Positions 35,731-49,603 of a DNA stretch of 64,000 nt are shown in pieces (position 1 is the stretch's first letter; each line of letters begins with the position of its first letter). Source of the DNA: Fasciolopsis buskii (taxonomy: Eukaryota > Platyhelminthes > Trematoda > Plagiorchiida > Fasciolidae); contig LUCM01006694.1 of assembly GCA_008360955.1 (NCBI GenBank), positions 138,521-202,520 on the forward strand, written 5' to 3'. The translations under genes were made by a program, and so were the position numbers. The notes under the pieces are model-generated. The model did not search any database. It saw only the letters and a program-made list of their open reading frames with translations, and was not told the origin of the DNA.

Positions 35731-38700
35731 TCGATTGCTTCGGCTGGTCAGTTTTGCTAACCGGGAAATTTTTGTCTCTTCATCAATATACGAGCGGCAT
35801 AATTGAAAACGAAAATTCATAGCTTGGGACTTTGTGTCCGCCTTCTGATGATCACTCTTGTATAATCGAGAAAATCTTACGGTGTGTCACAGTATAATTT
35901 TTAGGAGGACCGACGATCCATTCATTCTCCTACTCATTTATAGGAAATTACAGTGCTTGGTTCGCTATGCATATACTAGCTACTCCGATCTCTACCTCCA
36001 TAGTATTGATTTTTCAATGCTTCGTCGGTGAGCGTGGTACCACTTGGTTGCCTCAAGGTCACTTGCGAGTATTCTGAGCTGTATTCAGGGCGTGTATTCG
36101 ACTCGGAGCATGATACATCCGTCGCCGATTACACAAAGATGTATTAGTGATTGCAGCTAATTTTTCAGGGATTTGTCAGAGGTGCCGTCGGGAATCCGGA
36201 AAATTTGTGAAGGCACTGGATTTGTGTTCGCCTGTGCAGCTATTCTACAAGACCGGATTTCCAGTCCTTCAAGTTTACTTTGATATTTTCAGAATGGTGG
36301 GAACAATGCATTCAGACCGTTTCAGTTTTGCAACCTTGGTCCATTTCCCTCTAGTTTATGACCCAGTAACAATAGTCAACGGAGGTTTGATATAGGTCCA
36401 TAATTTATCGAGTGTGAACTGCGTTTATTACCCCTGGATCTTTGGCGATTAGCACGGATCTTCGGATTGGTTTATGTCAATGGCAGGAAGATAGGAAAAA
36501 AAGAGGCTGTCATGGCTGGAGTGGCCGGTGCGGTTTTGTGCTTGCATTGGTGCATAATCAGTTTCGCTACTGACTAGTTGCTCAAAGCGCTTTTACGTTA
36601 TCACAAAAATGGACTGCTGGTGAGAAGTGCATGACGAATGGTTATGTGAATCATCCAAACAGTCGAGATTAACGAGTAGCTAACCGTTTTCTCCGTTTAC
36701 AGATAATAAGTGCGGTTTCTAATCAGCAGGTACTGTACCTTGTTACATGGCTGCTATGCTCATACATCGTTAGGCATCCTAACTTTGGGTAGAACCAGTG
36801 ACCGTGGTCCCAAAATTTGTTACGAGAACTCATGCAACTCCCATAGGCAACATGTGGGAATGATTTGTCATACAGCGGATTCTCGCTAAGCACCAAAGTG
36901 ACCGTTACCGTTGTTGCTGTTGATGTTGTTACTGGTAGTGATAACAGTTAGACTTTTATCCGGTGCTCTTAGCATCCTAGACTGCTATTAGATTCGTAAC
37001 TCTTCTAATTGCTAATAACTAGATAAATTATCTCACGAGTCCAAATCGCCCTTAACTTCTGTTGCCCTCATTGCGTTGGGTATTAACCGCCAGATTTGTT
37101 AATACTTATTTATCAGTATTAGCGATTCAGTTAAGACCATATGCCAAGCGTTCTTCACATGCATTAGATCTGGTTCATCACCCGATTCCCAAAAGAACGG
37201 GATTTTCCAGTTAAAGGGTTCATATTCTCAACAGTTAGCGTGACTTGGAATTCATCGTTTTGAGATCCAGTGAAATAAAGTGTTTTCTTTCGCTTGAGCT
37301 CTAAATTAGTCGTTGGTATCAAAAATAAACAAAGTGCATTACACATTGTCAAATTCAAGTGGAGGGGCATTGATTTTAGGATAACGTCGTTGCACCACAA
37401 GAGTAAAATGCCCTTCAATAAATATTATTCTTTACCACTAGAAGAGGACAAAACAAGTGTTTGGGCATTACTTTCACTTAAGACTTCTATGGTTTATTCT
37501 CAGTTAGTGAATCACCTTTAGGACTCCAGATATCGTTCAATCATTTCAACCGAATTTGGAAGCAGAGCCGGCGTGCTGCCTTCAATTCTTTCTTACTATG
37601 TTACTCACTTTTAGTTAGTAGCTAAAAACCATTTCGATAGATAATTTCACTTCGCTACTTTGAGATTGATACCCATCTTATGTCCCCTAGTTGGCTCGAA
37701 TACTTTCACTGGAATGATCTGATGCTCCTTCCCATAGATTATTCTTTATGCAAGAACTAGGTGATAATAAGAAGCCGAGGCCCATCCATGGACGAGGTCG
37801 AATAAATGCACTTCGAACGATCCGAATTGTCATGACGCGTAGTGAAGGCGTAAATCAGTTGCTGAATATTACCCGAAGAAGGCGATTAGTCAACAGATTT
37901 ATTTTTTTTGTTCATATTAGTCTTTTGTGTCAAAATCATGGCGTTTGCTGGCTGGCTGTCAGCGTCTCACGGAAAATTAAGAGTGCATGACGCTGGTGCC
38001 TTTACCTTTCACTGGAATTTGCAACCCACAGTCGTTTATGTATTAGGAAAGATGCCACCTGGATGCCTTAATTGAAATCGAGTTTTGTCCTAAAGAGACT
38101 TCCCTTGATCATTTAGCTGGAAGATGCGGTCTGAAAAGCGCAGTAGAAGACTGGATGCTTGTTACTTCTTGGAAGCTATTGAAGTTCATTGGTTACCTAT
38201 CCGACAGCATCTAATACAGCCGGTGATCTTGGGATTTGTTTTTTGCGCCACAGCTAGGGCGTGACAGTTCTGAGGCAGACAACTTGTTTCGGTCTTAATA
38301 TAATGGCAGATGCGCTTTCCACGCCGAGTGTCGTAAAGAGACAGAAAGCTTGTGGGGAAAAAATCCAAGCGGTCCTTGAAATTGCAGCGAAATTTCCGAG
38401 GCAGTCTATTTGATCATCTAGGTACCATATGGTTGTTCCTTTGAGCTGTGCTACAAAAATAACCAGTTGATGCTATTTGTTGTAAGTTCCACCCTCCATC
38501 TTCTCTGAACATTATAAATCATTTCAACTGTTTTACCTTGTCAACCAAAAGTGCTTGATCATATAGAGATTCGCGAAAGTCATAAATATCCTTACACTGA
38601 TTTGCATTCTCAGAATCTAGGGTACAATCATTTCATTTGCATCCGGACATTTTTATATCTTTCGGTGGCCTTGTATCATCATCGTAATTAAACTTTTATT

Positions 38701-40969
38701 GTGTTGCGGAAAAAGCAGAAAGTGGTCTGCACGCTTCATGAAGATACTTTTACTGGTTGTGATTCAGTGATAGATGTCTGTATGGAGCAGCTCTTTTCCT
38801 GACTACTGATACTCGCCAGTGTGCGATTTGGGCGCATGCTCCGTCTATTGAACTACAACATTCTAATCAATCATGATTTGCTGTCACATGAACACGGTAG
38901 TGCAGAATGGCCCTGGGAAAATCAATGTCCAACGAGTGTTATGCCTTTCAAACATCACCGCTTATTTATTTCTTCGAAATAAGTGATCATACACATAACA
39001 TACTTATTTTCCACAGTTAGGTGTGCTCCGGCTGAAAAATGTAACACATCGGCTTAGGATGCCTAATGTCTGTAGTTAGAGTTATGTTACTAATCGAACA
39101 GTGAGTAGTCATCTGGTATTTGAGTGTTGCCAGGACAATCCTGCGGTAAGTGTAATCAGGTGCCAGCAACTACTGTTGTTCTCGTTCTCGCTCTTTTATG
39201 TTAATCAAACAAAATAACTGATACAATTTGCTGGGATTCAACCAAATTTAACACACTCCACTACGATTTGGATCACAAAGCTCCAAACCATTTACGATCT
39301 GCGAGGCAAACTTTTTGAACTTTCGTTTTTGAAACGTCCCCACTACATCCACTCCAAGAATCCAAGAGCTCGAGAACAAAGAAAAGACTAACGACATTGT
39401 GAATAATTCAGCATCTAATGTACCCACCCTCCCCAGTTCCTCCTTCTAAGCATGGATTTTTTTATATGGAACGGAGACCGAAACTTTCCAAAGTAATCAG
39501 TCTACCGGAAGAATATAATTAACATCAAACCGGAATAGTAAAAAAAGAAATGCTGCAGTGATCTACCCCAATTTATATAGTTTTTCAACTCTTGTTGATC
39601 ATATGAAGAAATCAACCAGTCTATATCAATCACTTCCATAACCAGTGATTTCTCATTTTCTGCGAATGAACAGATAGTTATCTGGTCCCTCGAACACTGC
39701 TCCCGTCCGAACGTTGCCCAGGCATGTGATAAGCACGAAGTTCATTAGGTTAGTGAAACTTCAGCTCTCCCGGTAGTTTCTATGGCATATTTGCAAGCCG
39801 CCTATTTCATGGAATAATTAAAATCATAACGTGATGAAATAAGAATAAACATATTTCTCTAAGACTGAGCAAACACAAAAATTGTAAACTGGTTTCGGAA
39901 ACTCTCAACTTTTTCTTCTAAGAGGCACTCCACCAGCTCTCCTCGCATAGCAACTGACATCAACGATAATAGAGCAACATACCCACTTTCATACGTCCCA
40001 GCTGACGGAGAGATTGATACAAGCTAATCGCAATCTTACGATTTCTTCCGGTCAAAGAAACGAAACCGATGGTCAGTGAACTTGGTGTCGACGTCGACGT
40101 AAGGTTAGGAGTGACCCCCTCCCGGTAAAACAGTTATGGTTTCCTGTTCTGTAATTATTATTATTACACTTCCCCAATTTTAACTGACGTGTCAACCCAG
40201 TATCGCGCTTTCAGAACTCAATCTGGAAATGTTGCGGACTGCTTGTGGGATTTTTCTTAGGCGTTCATTGTCACCCCCGGGGTTGTATTGAATAAATGAA
40301 ATGTGATGCGCAACTGCATAAATTCGGTACTAAATTCGGAATGCCCAGTGTTATTTTTAGTCTTACGTATGCGAATCCGTTTATTCCAAGTGATCCTTTT
40401 GAATGAATCCTATTTCACAGTGTTTTAGGTTGCGAGCTGAATTGGGTGTTTTGTAGAATAAAAAATATGCTTGCATTCTAATAGGTTATCAGCCACTACA
40501 GTGCCATGTCTACGTCAGATAATCAAAGCAAGTGGCTAAGTAACAGTGCAATAACTTTGCTAACGCTCTTGGATCAAAGGTGATCGATCCTTTTGGCCAG
40601 ACATTTATTCACGATGAAAAAACCATGCAGTATTTTTCCTTTTCATGCCTTTTATAAGTGCGACATGGATAGAAGTGGGGTAAATAGTTATACATGCAAA
40701 TTAGCCAGTTACCGAAATTTCACCCTTCTTGGTTATCTGCAGGTGGCCATACTGACTGCCGTTCAGCTTAAATAGTAAGGAATCGATTAAGAGGTCGACT
40801 GCCTGAAAACATGACAAGAATGTTCACCGAATCTCAACGTCACCGGGTTCCGTTTACTTCGTTCCATCTGTCACAAAACATGTTCTTCCGTACACTTTTC
40901 TCATCGTCACTTGTATTGTCTATTGTTTGTGAACGGGTGGTTAATTGAGTGAGAATGTTCGGTGTGTAC

Positions 40970-40996
40970 TCAAACACACACATACACACACGCACA
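40970..40996. repeat. Imperfect (CA)n repeat
   Basis: caaacacacacatacacacacgc. Confidence 0.8.
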
Positions 40997-41802
40997 ACCC
41001 TAACATTAGCTTCTACCTGGTCGGATAATGATAGAACAGGGAAGTGACTATTTTCGGTGTGCCCATTCTTAGAGGTATCTCACTGTCTGCCTCTTTCATT
41101 TTCATATCAACCAGTCTAGTTTTGTTTCCTACGGGATAGCAGAGTGGGGGTCGAGGAGACGATATCTGTCATTCATTCGGCTACTCGTCCTGGTTTAGGC
41201 AAATCAAGCAGTTAGTGCATTCGGCTTTTTTTTCATTAGGCAGTATTTATCATGGTTAAGATGGTTTATGTACTCCTTAAGTACCAGACAGTGTCTAAGT
41301 AGACAATTGATAGAAATTAGCCGGTGTCGTCTGGGTTGATTTGCTTCATCTGAGCTTTAGTACCTTTCTAGTGTTTCTTCTTACTTAGTGAATTATTGGA
41401 CTTGGATTTTGGATGATGAGATCTTGACTTGCAGTCATCATTCGCATGATCTGTCCAAATACTGATAGTCATCAGAAAATACTGTCCTCCTTACCCTTTT
41501 CTTTTATTCCCTAATGGGTTGCCTCGCTAAATTTTGTGTAGCGAGATAACAGAAATGAGCAACTTGCTTTTTAAAACTGATGGATTTTGAAAAACTTGAG
41601 CTAATTTGTGTACCAATCACATTTATTATCTCATATGCGAATATTACGTATTATTCTATTCTCACATCACTGCGACAGGTGCCTGAGCGTGTGTCTGTCA
41701 ACCACAACCACTGGGACAAATTTTGTCACAATACCAACGCGATCGCGGCGCGCTATTTTCTGATTTGATCAAATATTAATATTTATTTGTGATTTATTTT
41801 TC

Positions 41803-41871
41803 ATGGATTATGCCCACTTGATTCTCCACGTACACGATAGAGAGTTCTGGGAAGTTACAGGCTACGGGAAG
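41803..41871 (+). CDS. Possible first coding exon
   Basis: An ATG followed by exactly 23 codons to a perfect donor, AAG|GTAAGT (41872). The peptide is MDYAHLILHVHDREFWEVTG then YGK, coding-like with aromatic and charged residues. The exon ends in phase 0. The obvious next acceptor (41922, cattacttag) meets a stop after two codons, so the continuation is not established. Not recognised. Confidence 0.3.
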
Positions 41872-43164
41872 GTAAGTGGTCGACGATCGAGGAACCACAA
41901 CTTGTCCATGTCATTACTTAGACCGTTTGATCATCACAACCTCGTGCAGTCATGGCACCACCAGTACTAATAAAAAATCCAGTAGTGGCAATATGACAGT
42001 GACAACATGGTCAACACGACAAACACCATCATTGATGACCGCTGCAGCAGAAATGGCAGTAGTAGGAAATGAACAACAATGACAACAACCATATAAATTG
42101 TTGAACTGATCAAAATGTCAAATGTAGTCCAGTTTGTTGACATTCGAACTCACGTTTGGATACTGTCGACGCTTTTTCATATCACATGAGTTGAACCAAA
42201 CGAGAGCAATGTGGTCAGAAATAGAACTCAGTGTTTAGGCACCGAGATTGCACTCGCAAACCGGACTGGCCATAGTGACCGTCTATTGATGTGCAGACTT
42301 GTGAACCTTATTCAAAATGAATTCGTTTTTCGCTTGTTGCACCCGTCACCCGATGTGACCTAGTTTCAAAAGTTTTGCCGATCGAACTTTGATGTGACTC
42401 TGTGCAAACACGTTCAATGTTATCAAAGTTCCATTCATCGCAAAAACAAATTTAACTGCTACATTTTGCTAGCTATTCTCCTATCGGAAAATCTTTTAGT
42501 ACATACATGAACAATTCGGGAAAAAAATCCGTGTATAGTTGTTTATAATAACAGAAATTATGTATAAACCTTCTTCCGTGAAGATCGTGACCGGTTACTG
42601 GTCTCGGTTGTACGTTGGTGCACGCGGATTATCGGTTATTTCTTGAGTTACCCTTGGAATAAAACAAATCTGCTGCTCTTCATTAGTGCATTCCACTTAT
42701 CGGTCCCATTCGTTTCGCTCCACAATGCGATAACGTCGTGATGACTTTGAAGCAAAAGGATCGAGGTCTTGAAGAAACGATGTTATTTGCACTTTTTGTG
42801 GACTATGTTTGCATGCTGTTGCAAGGTTACTTTCGGAAGCTATCATAAAATAAAACGGAGAAATAACCAAGATGAGTATGAAAATTGCCACTTGAAATAT
42901 TAGAACTGGTCTGTCTCACGTGACGTATGCCTAACCTCCACTAGGATTGATAAAACTTGCAATGCCTTGGTACAAGCCTGTCCAAATTCATGCCTCATCC
43001 GTTCATGAAGCGACGTTTAGAAGAGTGGGAACGTCGGTCGTTTATTTCGAATTTTGTTTGCCAAATACGGTGTGCCACATGCGAGAGCGACCAATTGTAT
43101 TTGTTCGTCCTCGAATCAAACTGAATGTTTCTCAGATTCACTGGACTGTTCTTCAATTCAATAT

Positions 43165-43585
43165 GGTGGTTCTTAAAGTCAGTTCAGTTTGTACAACCAC
43201 CGATTTTGCTCCAACGTGCTCTGGCTTTGGATGCCACCTCATAGCATCATTTACTCAAACAGAAAGCTGTAAAATAAGTTAAAAAATCACACCGAAAATG
43301 GAAGAATTTGACCTTAAGAACGCTTCTAGCCACAGCGCTGGACTTCAACAGCGTTAACCCCAACCCGGTAGTTTTGCCGGACCTAGACGAGCCAGTCTCC
43401 TGGTTAAATCTCCCATGCTTTTTGCCCATTTCATCGACTGGCCACCCGGAACTCTCCTCCAAACCTCACATGCCTCGAAGAGCAACATACAACGTTTTGG
43501 GCAATCGTTCTGTGGGCATGTGTAAATCATGTCCCGACCATCTTAAACAATTATCATTTAAGGCATGTTCTAGGTATTAAACCCT
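43165..43585 (+). repeat. Anonymous repeat family 1, copy 2
   Basis: Partner of 16555-17040, same orientation. It holds a 90-codon open frame (43308-43580) reading VVLPDLDEPVSWLNLP, then TGHPELSSKPHMPRRATYNV and CKSCPDHLKQ. That frame is broken in the other copy. Possibly the decayed coding end of an unrecognised retroelement. Confidence 0.65.
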
Positions 43586-44824
43586 GAGGAATCTGAAATA
43601 CTTTGGAAATTCTCCCACCGTATTATACCAACGATATTAAATCAATGGCATAAATCTAAACTAGATAAGGAATATTAAAACAGCTCATATAATGTTCTGA
43701 GGTGCGGCTTTTCAACGCTATACTTGCCTCTCGGACTTCATTTTTCACTCACAGAGCTCAGTTCATTCGGTCAACCTCACACTCGGAAAAACACGAGGCT
43801 CGAGTTCCACTCTCATTCGAGCTCATCACTCTCTGATCCAGAATTTGGATCCGGGCTTTCTTACTGGAAGACGTTTGTATTACGATTGGGCTACCACCTC
43901 CCATCCACGCTAGTAGAATCGACTTAGTAAGGTTTGCTCGATTGTCCACTTCAGTAACATCCATTTAGCCGAAAGTATGTCAGTTAAGTTTGTTTTTTTT
44001 TTCTAGTCCTTTTCGTCAAGTAGGAGAAAATAACAGTGTTTTCCGAACTTTAGCCTTTGTCTTCAATGTAGCTGCTTTGTCTTTCAAACTTAAAAAGTGT
44101 TGCTCTCTTTCTCTCATTCATCTTCCCTTACGAATGATTCCCTCAATCCACGTGTTTCACAAATGTTATAGGACTAACTCTATCTCGGGACATCCTCTCG
44201 CCAGCTTGAAGGAGAGAATTATCATGCAAACTCCTAAAAAACGAATCCGGTAGGTGAATAATTGTTACAAACCCGAAGCGGGAGTAATTCATCCCTTAGA
44301 AAAACGCAACACTATCAATCTCACGGTGGAGTGGGATAGTGGATCTGCTGACCCAGTCTCTAACTAGTTCGTTAGAAAAGTGCACTTGTTTGCACTTCAT
44401 ATAGGGTTCCGGACACTTTGCCGGCCCATTTGTCCTAAAGTGAAAAAGCGCAAAGCTGTTCTGTGGAATGTCAGTCAGTAGGTTTAGCCAAAGTCCATGA
44501 CTTCTGTCTATCTACTGTGAGAGTAAGGCCCAAACTATAATCATAATTTTCGTGGCCGGAACACTAACAGTCTGTTCGATTTTCCAGACGGTTTGAAGTC
44601 CTCAGTCTGGTCATCACTATAATCCTCCGGCTGAATGTTAACGACAGTCTGCTTTTTTATTCCCTTGAAGGGTGGCAGATGGAGACACTATAAGGTGGGC
44701 TAGTACCTAAACTATATATGCACGCACGTGTGCATGTGTGTGTGTATGTCGGAGTACAGGTCATTCAGCATGTGGACCTTTAAACTAGGCGCGGTCAATC
44801 AAGTTACGGTGGTTCGGGGGTACT

Positions 44825-44888
44825 GAGTCAGTCAGTCGGTCAATCAGCCAACCACTATTGTAAGCGGTCAGTCAGTCAGTCAGTCACT
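44825..44888. repeat. (GTCA)n tetranucleotide repeat, interrupted
   Basis: Two runs of gtca/gtcg units (44825-44848 and 44866-44888) separated by unrelated sequence. Confidence 0.9.
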
Positions 44889-45583
44889 TAGTTCCCTTGC
44901 TCGTTAGGCCTTCTGAGGGTGGTAGCTTTTTTAGCAAACTACATCTCAGTCGAGAATGAGGCAGAAAGAGGTAGAATCGTCAGAGGCGGATACGGAGTGA
45001 CTCAGGGTACTAGGCTAGGGAGACTGTGAAGTACAGCACTGCGCAGTAGACTGATTTGAGTGACTGCTTACAGTCTAGGATTATTCATCCATGAACACTC
45101 AGTCAACTGAGACGCGTGTTATTCGAATTCACCATACTCACTCCGCATTGTTGATTAATTTTTTGCGATGGGTCCAACAATCGCATTGTTTCAAGGGATA
45201 GGCAGCTTGTCATCATCATCATCATCCTTACCATGATTACAGGCAAGCAGTTCCCTCCACCTGCACACGTATGTTAGGCGCCAATTTCAAGCACAATCGC
45301 TCAACTACAATCTTGCTCTTCTACTCATTGATTTCCAGTCCACGGTTTTGTCTGTGTAAGTTTTCACCTTATCCCTCTGATTGTTTCTGATTCAGCGGCT
45401 GCAGTCCCGTCCCCCGTGAGAGACTATGGTTTGTAGCAATGGCGAGTGTGATCTTTAAGATGGTTCAAATGATACCAGTACACCCGTCACAAATGACAAG
45501 TTCCTATCGTTGCTGAAAAGCCGCTAAATGTGTCTATTTTACTCCTACCTGGGCTAATCTCGATTCACCGCATTGTCACAAAT

Positions 45584-45606
45584 ACACACACACACACACA
45601 CACACA
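45584..45606. repeat. (CA)n microsatellite
   Basis: About 11 CA units. Confidence 0.95.
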
Positions 45607-45873
45607 GGAACACAGGATGTTCAACACGAAAAAATCGGAACCATTTGACCTAATGTTTCTGTCGACCGCTTCTCGACGGTTACGTTACTGAATGAGTTTG
45701 CGTCGTGTCTGGTAGATTTTGTACTGCATCTATTCACTTTGAAGTGCTGTTTATTCTGAATATACCTTTTGTTAAGTTGGTTTGATTTGTGACAGATTGT
45801 CACAGAAAACCAACATGCATTGTCTACTTGATTGCTAACTCATATTTTGCTCTCTATCTTTTCCCATACAATC

Positions 45874-45896
45874 ATATATATATATATATATATATA
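45874..45896. repeat. (AT)n microsatellite
   Basis: About 11 AT units. Confidence 0.95.
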
Positions 45897-47352
45897 AACT
45901 TATCAGGAATGCTGACGTAAATAATTGTTTATCTAAGAACCCATGTAGACAGAGTTCCGAAAACAGCCCACAAGCATATGCTTTTGGTATGTTTTGTAAT
46001 GTTACTGAGCAACTAACGATGCGGTTGATAAAAATACCGAACTGCAATGGTTTTGCCCAATTAATTATACCAACAGAGTTCAAATATACAGGTGGGGAAG
46101 GGATTTGTGGTGCTCCATGTATTCACAGACAAACGTGTTCTGTCGATTGTTTTGCGGTCTGGCGGTTTGCATTAAAGCGGATGTTAGGCCAGAGGAGTTG
46201 AAAGACAACCGCAAATTGTTTCTGAGCGTATGGTGTAGGATTTTGAAGACGGATAGCGATAGCATTTGGAAGTGCTCATGATTTTATTTTTTAAGTGGGT
46301 ATAGGGGAAGAAATGAGGGACAGAAACAATGCACCATGTGGAATAGCAACGGGCGTAACAAAAACTCTTATCTTATCCGAATTTCCGGTCAATGGCTAAC
46401 CCAGTCCAAATGTTTGCGAACCGTACGGCTGATTAATCATCCTGATTCGTCTCTCGAGTTTCCTCGACAAATGACCATTGCCTGTTGGAACAAAGGATTT
46501 CCTGTTCGTCGCGTTGGAGTGCATTTCACAGTTACCTACGGCGTGTTTGTTCGGCCACGTCTGGTCTACTAAAGGGAAGACGACGGGCTTCGAACATTGT
46601 AAAAGTAAATAAGTTGCGCCATCAACACTTGACGTGCACATTGCTCCAACCATGAAATCATCGTGTTCAGATAACCAATATTCACCTCTAGGTTGCTTAG
46701 ACATTTTCATGTGCCAGTTGCTGATGAAGATACCGGTCGACTGTAATCTTATCACAATTGAATTTTATCGTCGAATCAAACGTGAACGTGTCATTTTTTT
46801 TCCTTTGCGCAATTCTGGCAACGCCCACAATCTTGTATTGGCTGGAGGTCAAAAGATTGTGCGTCGTTGCAAGTTTTCTGGATGTTAATCCGTCATGTCC
46901 GTTACCCTGATCAAAAAAGAAAACACAAATACTGCAACTTCATAAATTCACCGAAAAAAAACGCATAAAATATTCGGTTAAATCAGCGAGAGAATCTGTC
47001 AGTGGACGAATCGATAACTGAGTGTTGGCCATAAAAGAACCAATTTAAGCCTTTTTGTTCCACCCTTATACAGGAAAATCTAGAGATCTACTTGACGTCT
47101 AACGGGGAAAAAACGGATTGCGAGAAGAAGCTAGAAGTGATCGCCGAGTGACGACTCGAAGCCAGAAGTGAAACCTTCCACTCTTTGTTTGTGATAAATG
47201 AATGTTGTGGCCGAAGGATTTTGGAAAATTGCTGAAGACTTGCGCATTTTTGCTTTAGTTTGGTGGTGAAAACAGCACCTCCGATACTATCCGCATCATG
47301 GCATAGGTCTGCAAGAAATTTTCGCGACCTTTCCAGTGAATCTTTTCTGGCG

Positions 47353-47397
47353 GACAGACAAATAGATGGACAGACAGAGAAACAGACGGACAGACAG
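47353..47397. repeat. (GACA)n-like repeat
   Basis: Imperfect units of gaca/gaga/gacg (ggacagacaaatagatggac onwards). Confidence 0.8.
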
Positions 47398-47692
47398 CAC
47401 ATGTGATAGTTGGAGTTAGAAAATCTAGATAGATTTTAAAATGAAAGTCCTCTTAATGTGTTCCGAGCACACAGTATTCAGCTTCTTATCAAGTCTAGTC
47501 AGTCGTACTCTTGTACTGTTCACTGAATTGTTAGAAAAGAATTTAAACAGCTAGGCCCTCTTATTCCTTTGATTAGCCGTGTTTGTTCTGTTCCGTTTTT
47601 TTGATCTGGTCGACGGCAGGTGTGTCGTATAAATAAGCGCCTGTGAGAAATTAATGCCAACGAACCTAGAAGGTCCTTCTTTATTTTTACAG

Positions 47693-47777
47693 TGATGATC
47701 TGTCGACCCCAAAACTAGATCGTTTTTCCAGCTCAGATCCCCAGAATGGATCTCCGCAGAAACCGACCTGTGTCTAA
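47693..47777 (+). CDS. Possible alternative last exon of the large gene
   Basis: Follows a strong acceptor (ccttctttatttttacag). Entered in phase 2, as exon B leaves, it reads 27 codons in the same Ser/Pro/Asp-rich style (DDLSTPKLDRFSSSDPQNGS, then PQKPTCV) and stops at TAA 47775. The only internal donors (GT at 47770 and 47772) are weak and give phases that do not fit the strong acceptor at 56045-56046. The simplest reading is an alternative terminal exon giving a shorter protein, or a chance frame. Confidence 0.35.
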
Positions 47778-49011
47778 CCTCATTCGAGTACTGGCGAGCA
47801 AATATCTGGTGACTGCCGAGCTGTGGGACACTCTAAACTGTCTCACACTGTATCATTTTGTGCAGAGTTTACTACTGCTGTTACTGCACCAAGGAAACTT
47901 TCTAATTTTTATTTAATTGCTTCTTGTGCTTGCAAAACTCGAACGATACAATCCAATACAATGCAATCACTTGCAGGAGGGATGCTACTTCTTATTTTGC
48001 TGAGATAGCCTTGCGAAATGAAATTTTTCAATCCAACTGCTTAGTTCTTGGAACAAACTGAAGAACTTGTCAGAGAAAAGTAATCTGCAAGAGTTGATTT
48101 AGCATCACACAAGATGTACTAGTCGCAGAGTACATTACTATTTTTCTCCGATAGGCTCGCCTGAATACTGTCAACGGCAATGAAGTCAGTGCATTAGTTC
48201 GCACGACTAGATCCGTTAATTCACTTCGAATTTGCAGTGCGAATAGAAAATTGCGAAGCAACACTTTCGAAACTGATTTACGTACTTTTAACCTTGTTTT
48301 TTTGCACTAGGTTGTTCTACTGATAAGAGATAAAGTAGCAAGTTTCAAATTGTGACTCTCGCTGGGTCTGCGATCTTCGCGAAACCTTTATACTCCACGG
48401 TAACGTCAAACATGTTGAAGGGAATTTCATCCAGGTTTCGTATACTATTAAATCTTTGATACGCTGGTCCGGTTTCCTTCGACCGGCCGCCACGTATTTG
48501 TAGACAACACGCTCATGCCCTCACTGTCCAGTCGGTGCATCACGAATTCGCACATCACCCGCTCACCTACTTTATTCTGGGGAGGGGCTAAACGAAGAAT
48601 TAGCTTTGGCAAATGTTTTATTCATAGAAATCCGATTCTATTTGACAAGATTACTGGATCGGTCTTCGTCCAGGACCCATCTCACTACACTTAACCATCT
48701 CCTAGTCTGTTTTTATCCAGAGAAAAAGTGGTCACACATCAATCATCACTGGAAGTACACGGGACGCGTGTGTGTGTGTTCACATTGATCAATAGACCAG
48801 AAGATTGATGAGCAAAAAATAATGCAGTCGTCATAGGGCGCACATTTTCGTTTCCCAGATGAATGGAATGCAGAATTAGCACTGTGCTCAAATGTTTTTC
48901 CAACACAGTAAGGCTGAGTCTCATTGGGATGGCCCTCGGGAGCAGTTTTGTGGTAAAAACAGATTAGTATGCTCCGGTTGCTTCTGATGCTGATGCTTTT
49001 GTTGTTGATGG

Positions 49012-49041
49012 TGATAATGATGATGATGATGATGATGATGG
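49012..49041. repeat. (GAT)n microsatellite
   Basis: About nine gat units. Confidence 0.95.
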
Positions 49042-49236
49042 TTCTCTGAGACCGAGCGATGTTGAGTGATTCGGAGTGTTTTTCTGACTAATTTATACAG
49101 ATAAGTAAGACTTGTGGTGACTGACTCATGCAGACACATGGACACGCTTGGTGTTGCGGTCAGTTGCTTGTAAACAGCCCGGTTCTATTGAATCGGTGTT
49201 ACATTCATGCACTTTCCTGGTCTTTGCTCATTCTGT

Positions 49237-49278
49237 CACATACACATGCACACATGCACACACACACACACACACACT
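49237..49278. repeat. (CA)n microsatellite with CATG interruptions
   Basis: cacatacacatgcacacatg, then a pure CA run. Confidence 0.95.
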
Positions 49279-49536
49279 CCACCCGCATTAAGTCAAGTTA
49301 TTTGAAAATGGTTTAGTCGCGTTGTTTAAGTTTGTTACTATTTCACTGGGCTATGAGGTTCTTACAAAAATGGAAGCATTCCACCGGAAGTGCATACGTC
49401 ATTACACATGAGATGATGTGGTCCCGTGAGTTGTTCCTTCCATACGTGTGCGCACATGGGGTGTGCCATTGCCCTCTACTGTCCAATGACAGTGCCTGAT
49501 CAGAAGGTTTGGCACATCGTGTAGGACGTGTCCATT

Positions 49537-49538
<2 letters not shown>

Positions 49539-49599
<61 letters not shown>
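49539..49599. repeat. (TA)n microsatellite, longest in the window
   Basis: About 30 uninterrupted TA units. Confidence 0.98.

Positions 49600-49603
<4 letters not shown>

Noticed and set aside
46396..46755. 119-codon minus-strand frame
   Set aside because: Composition and lack of splice context look like chance; the opposite strand is open as well.
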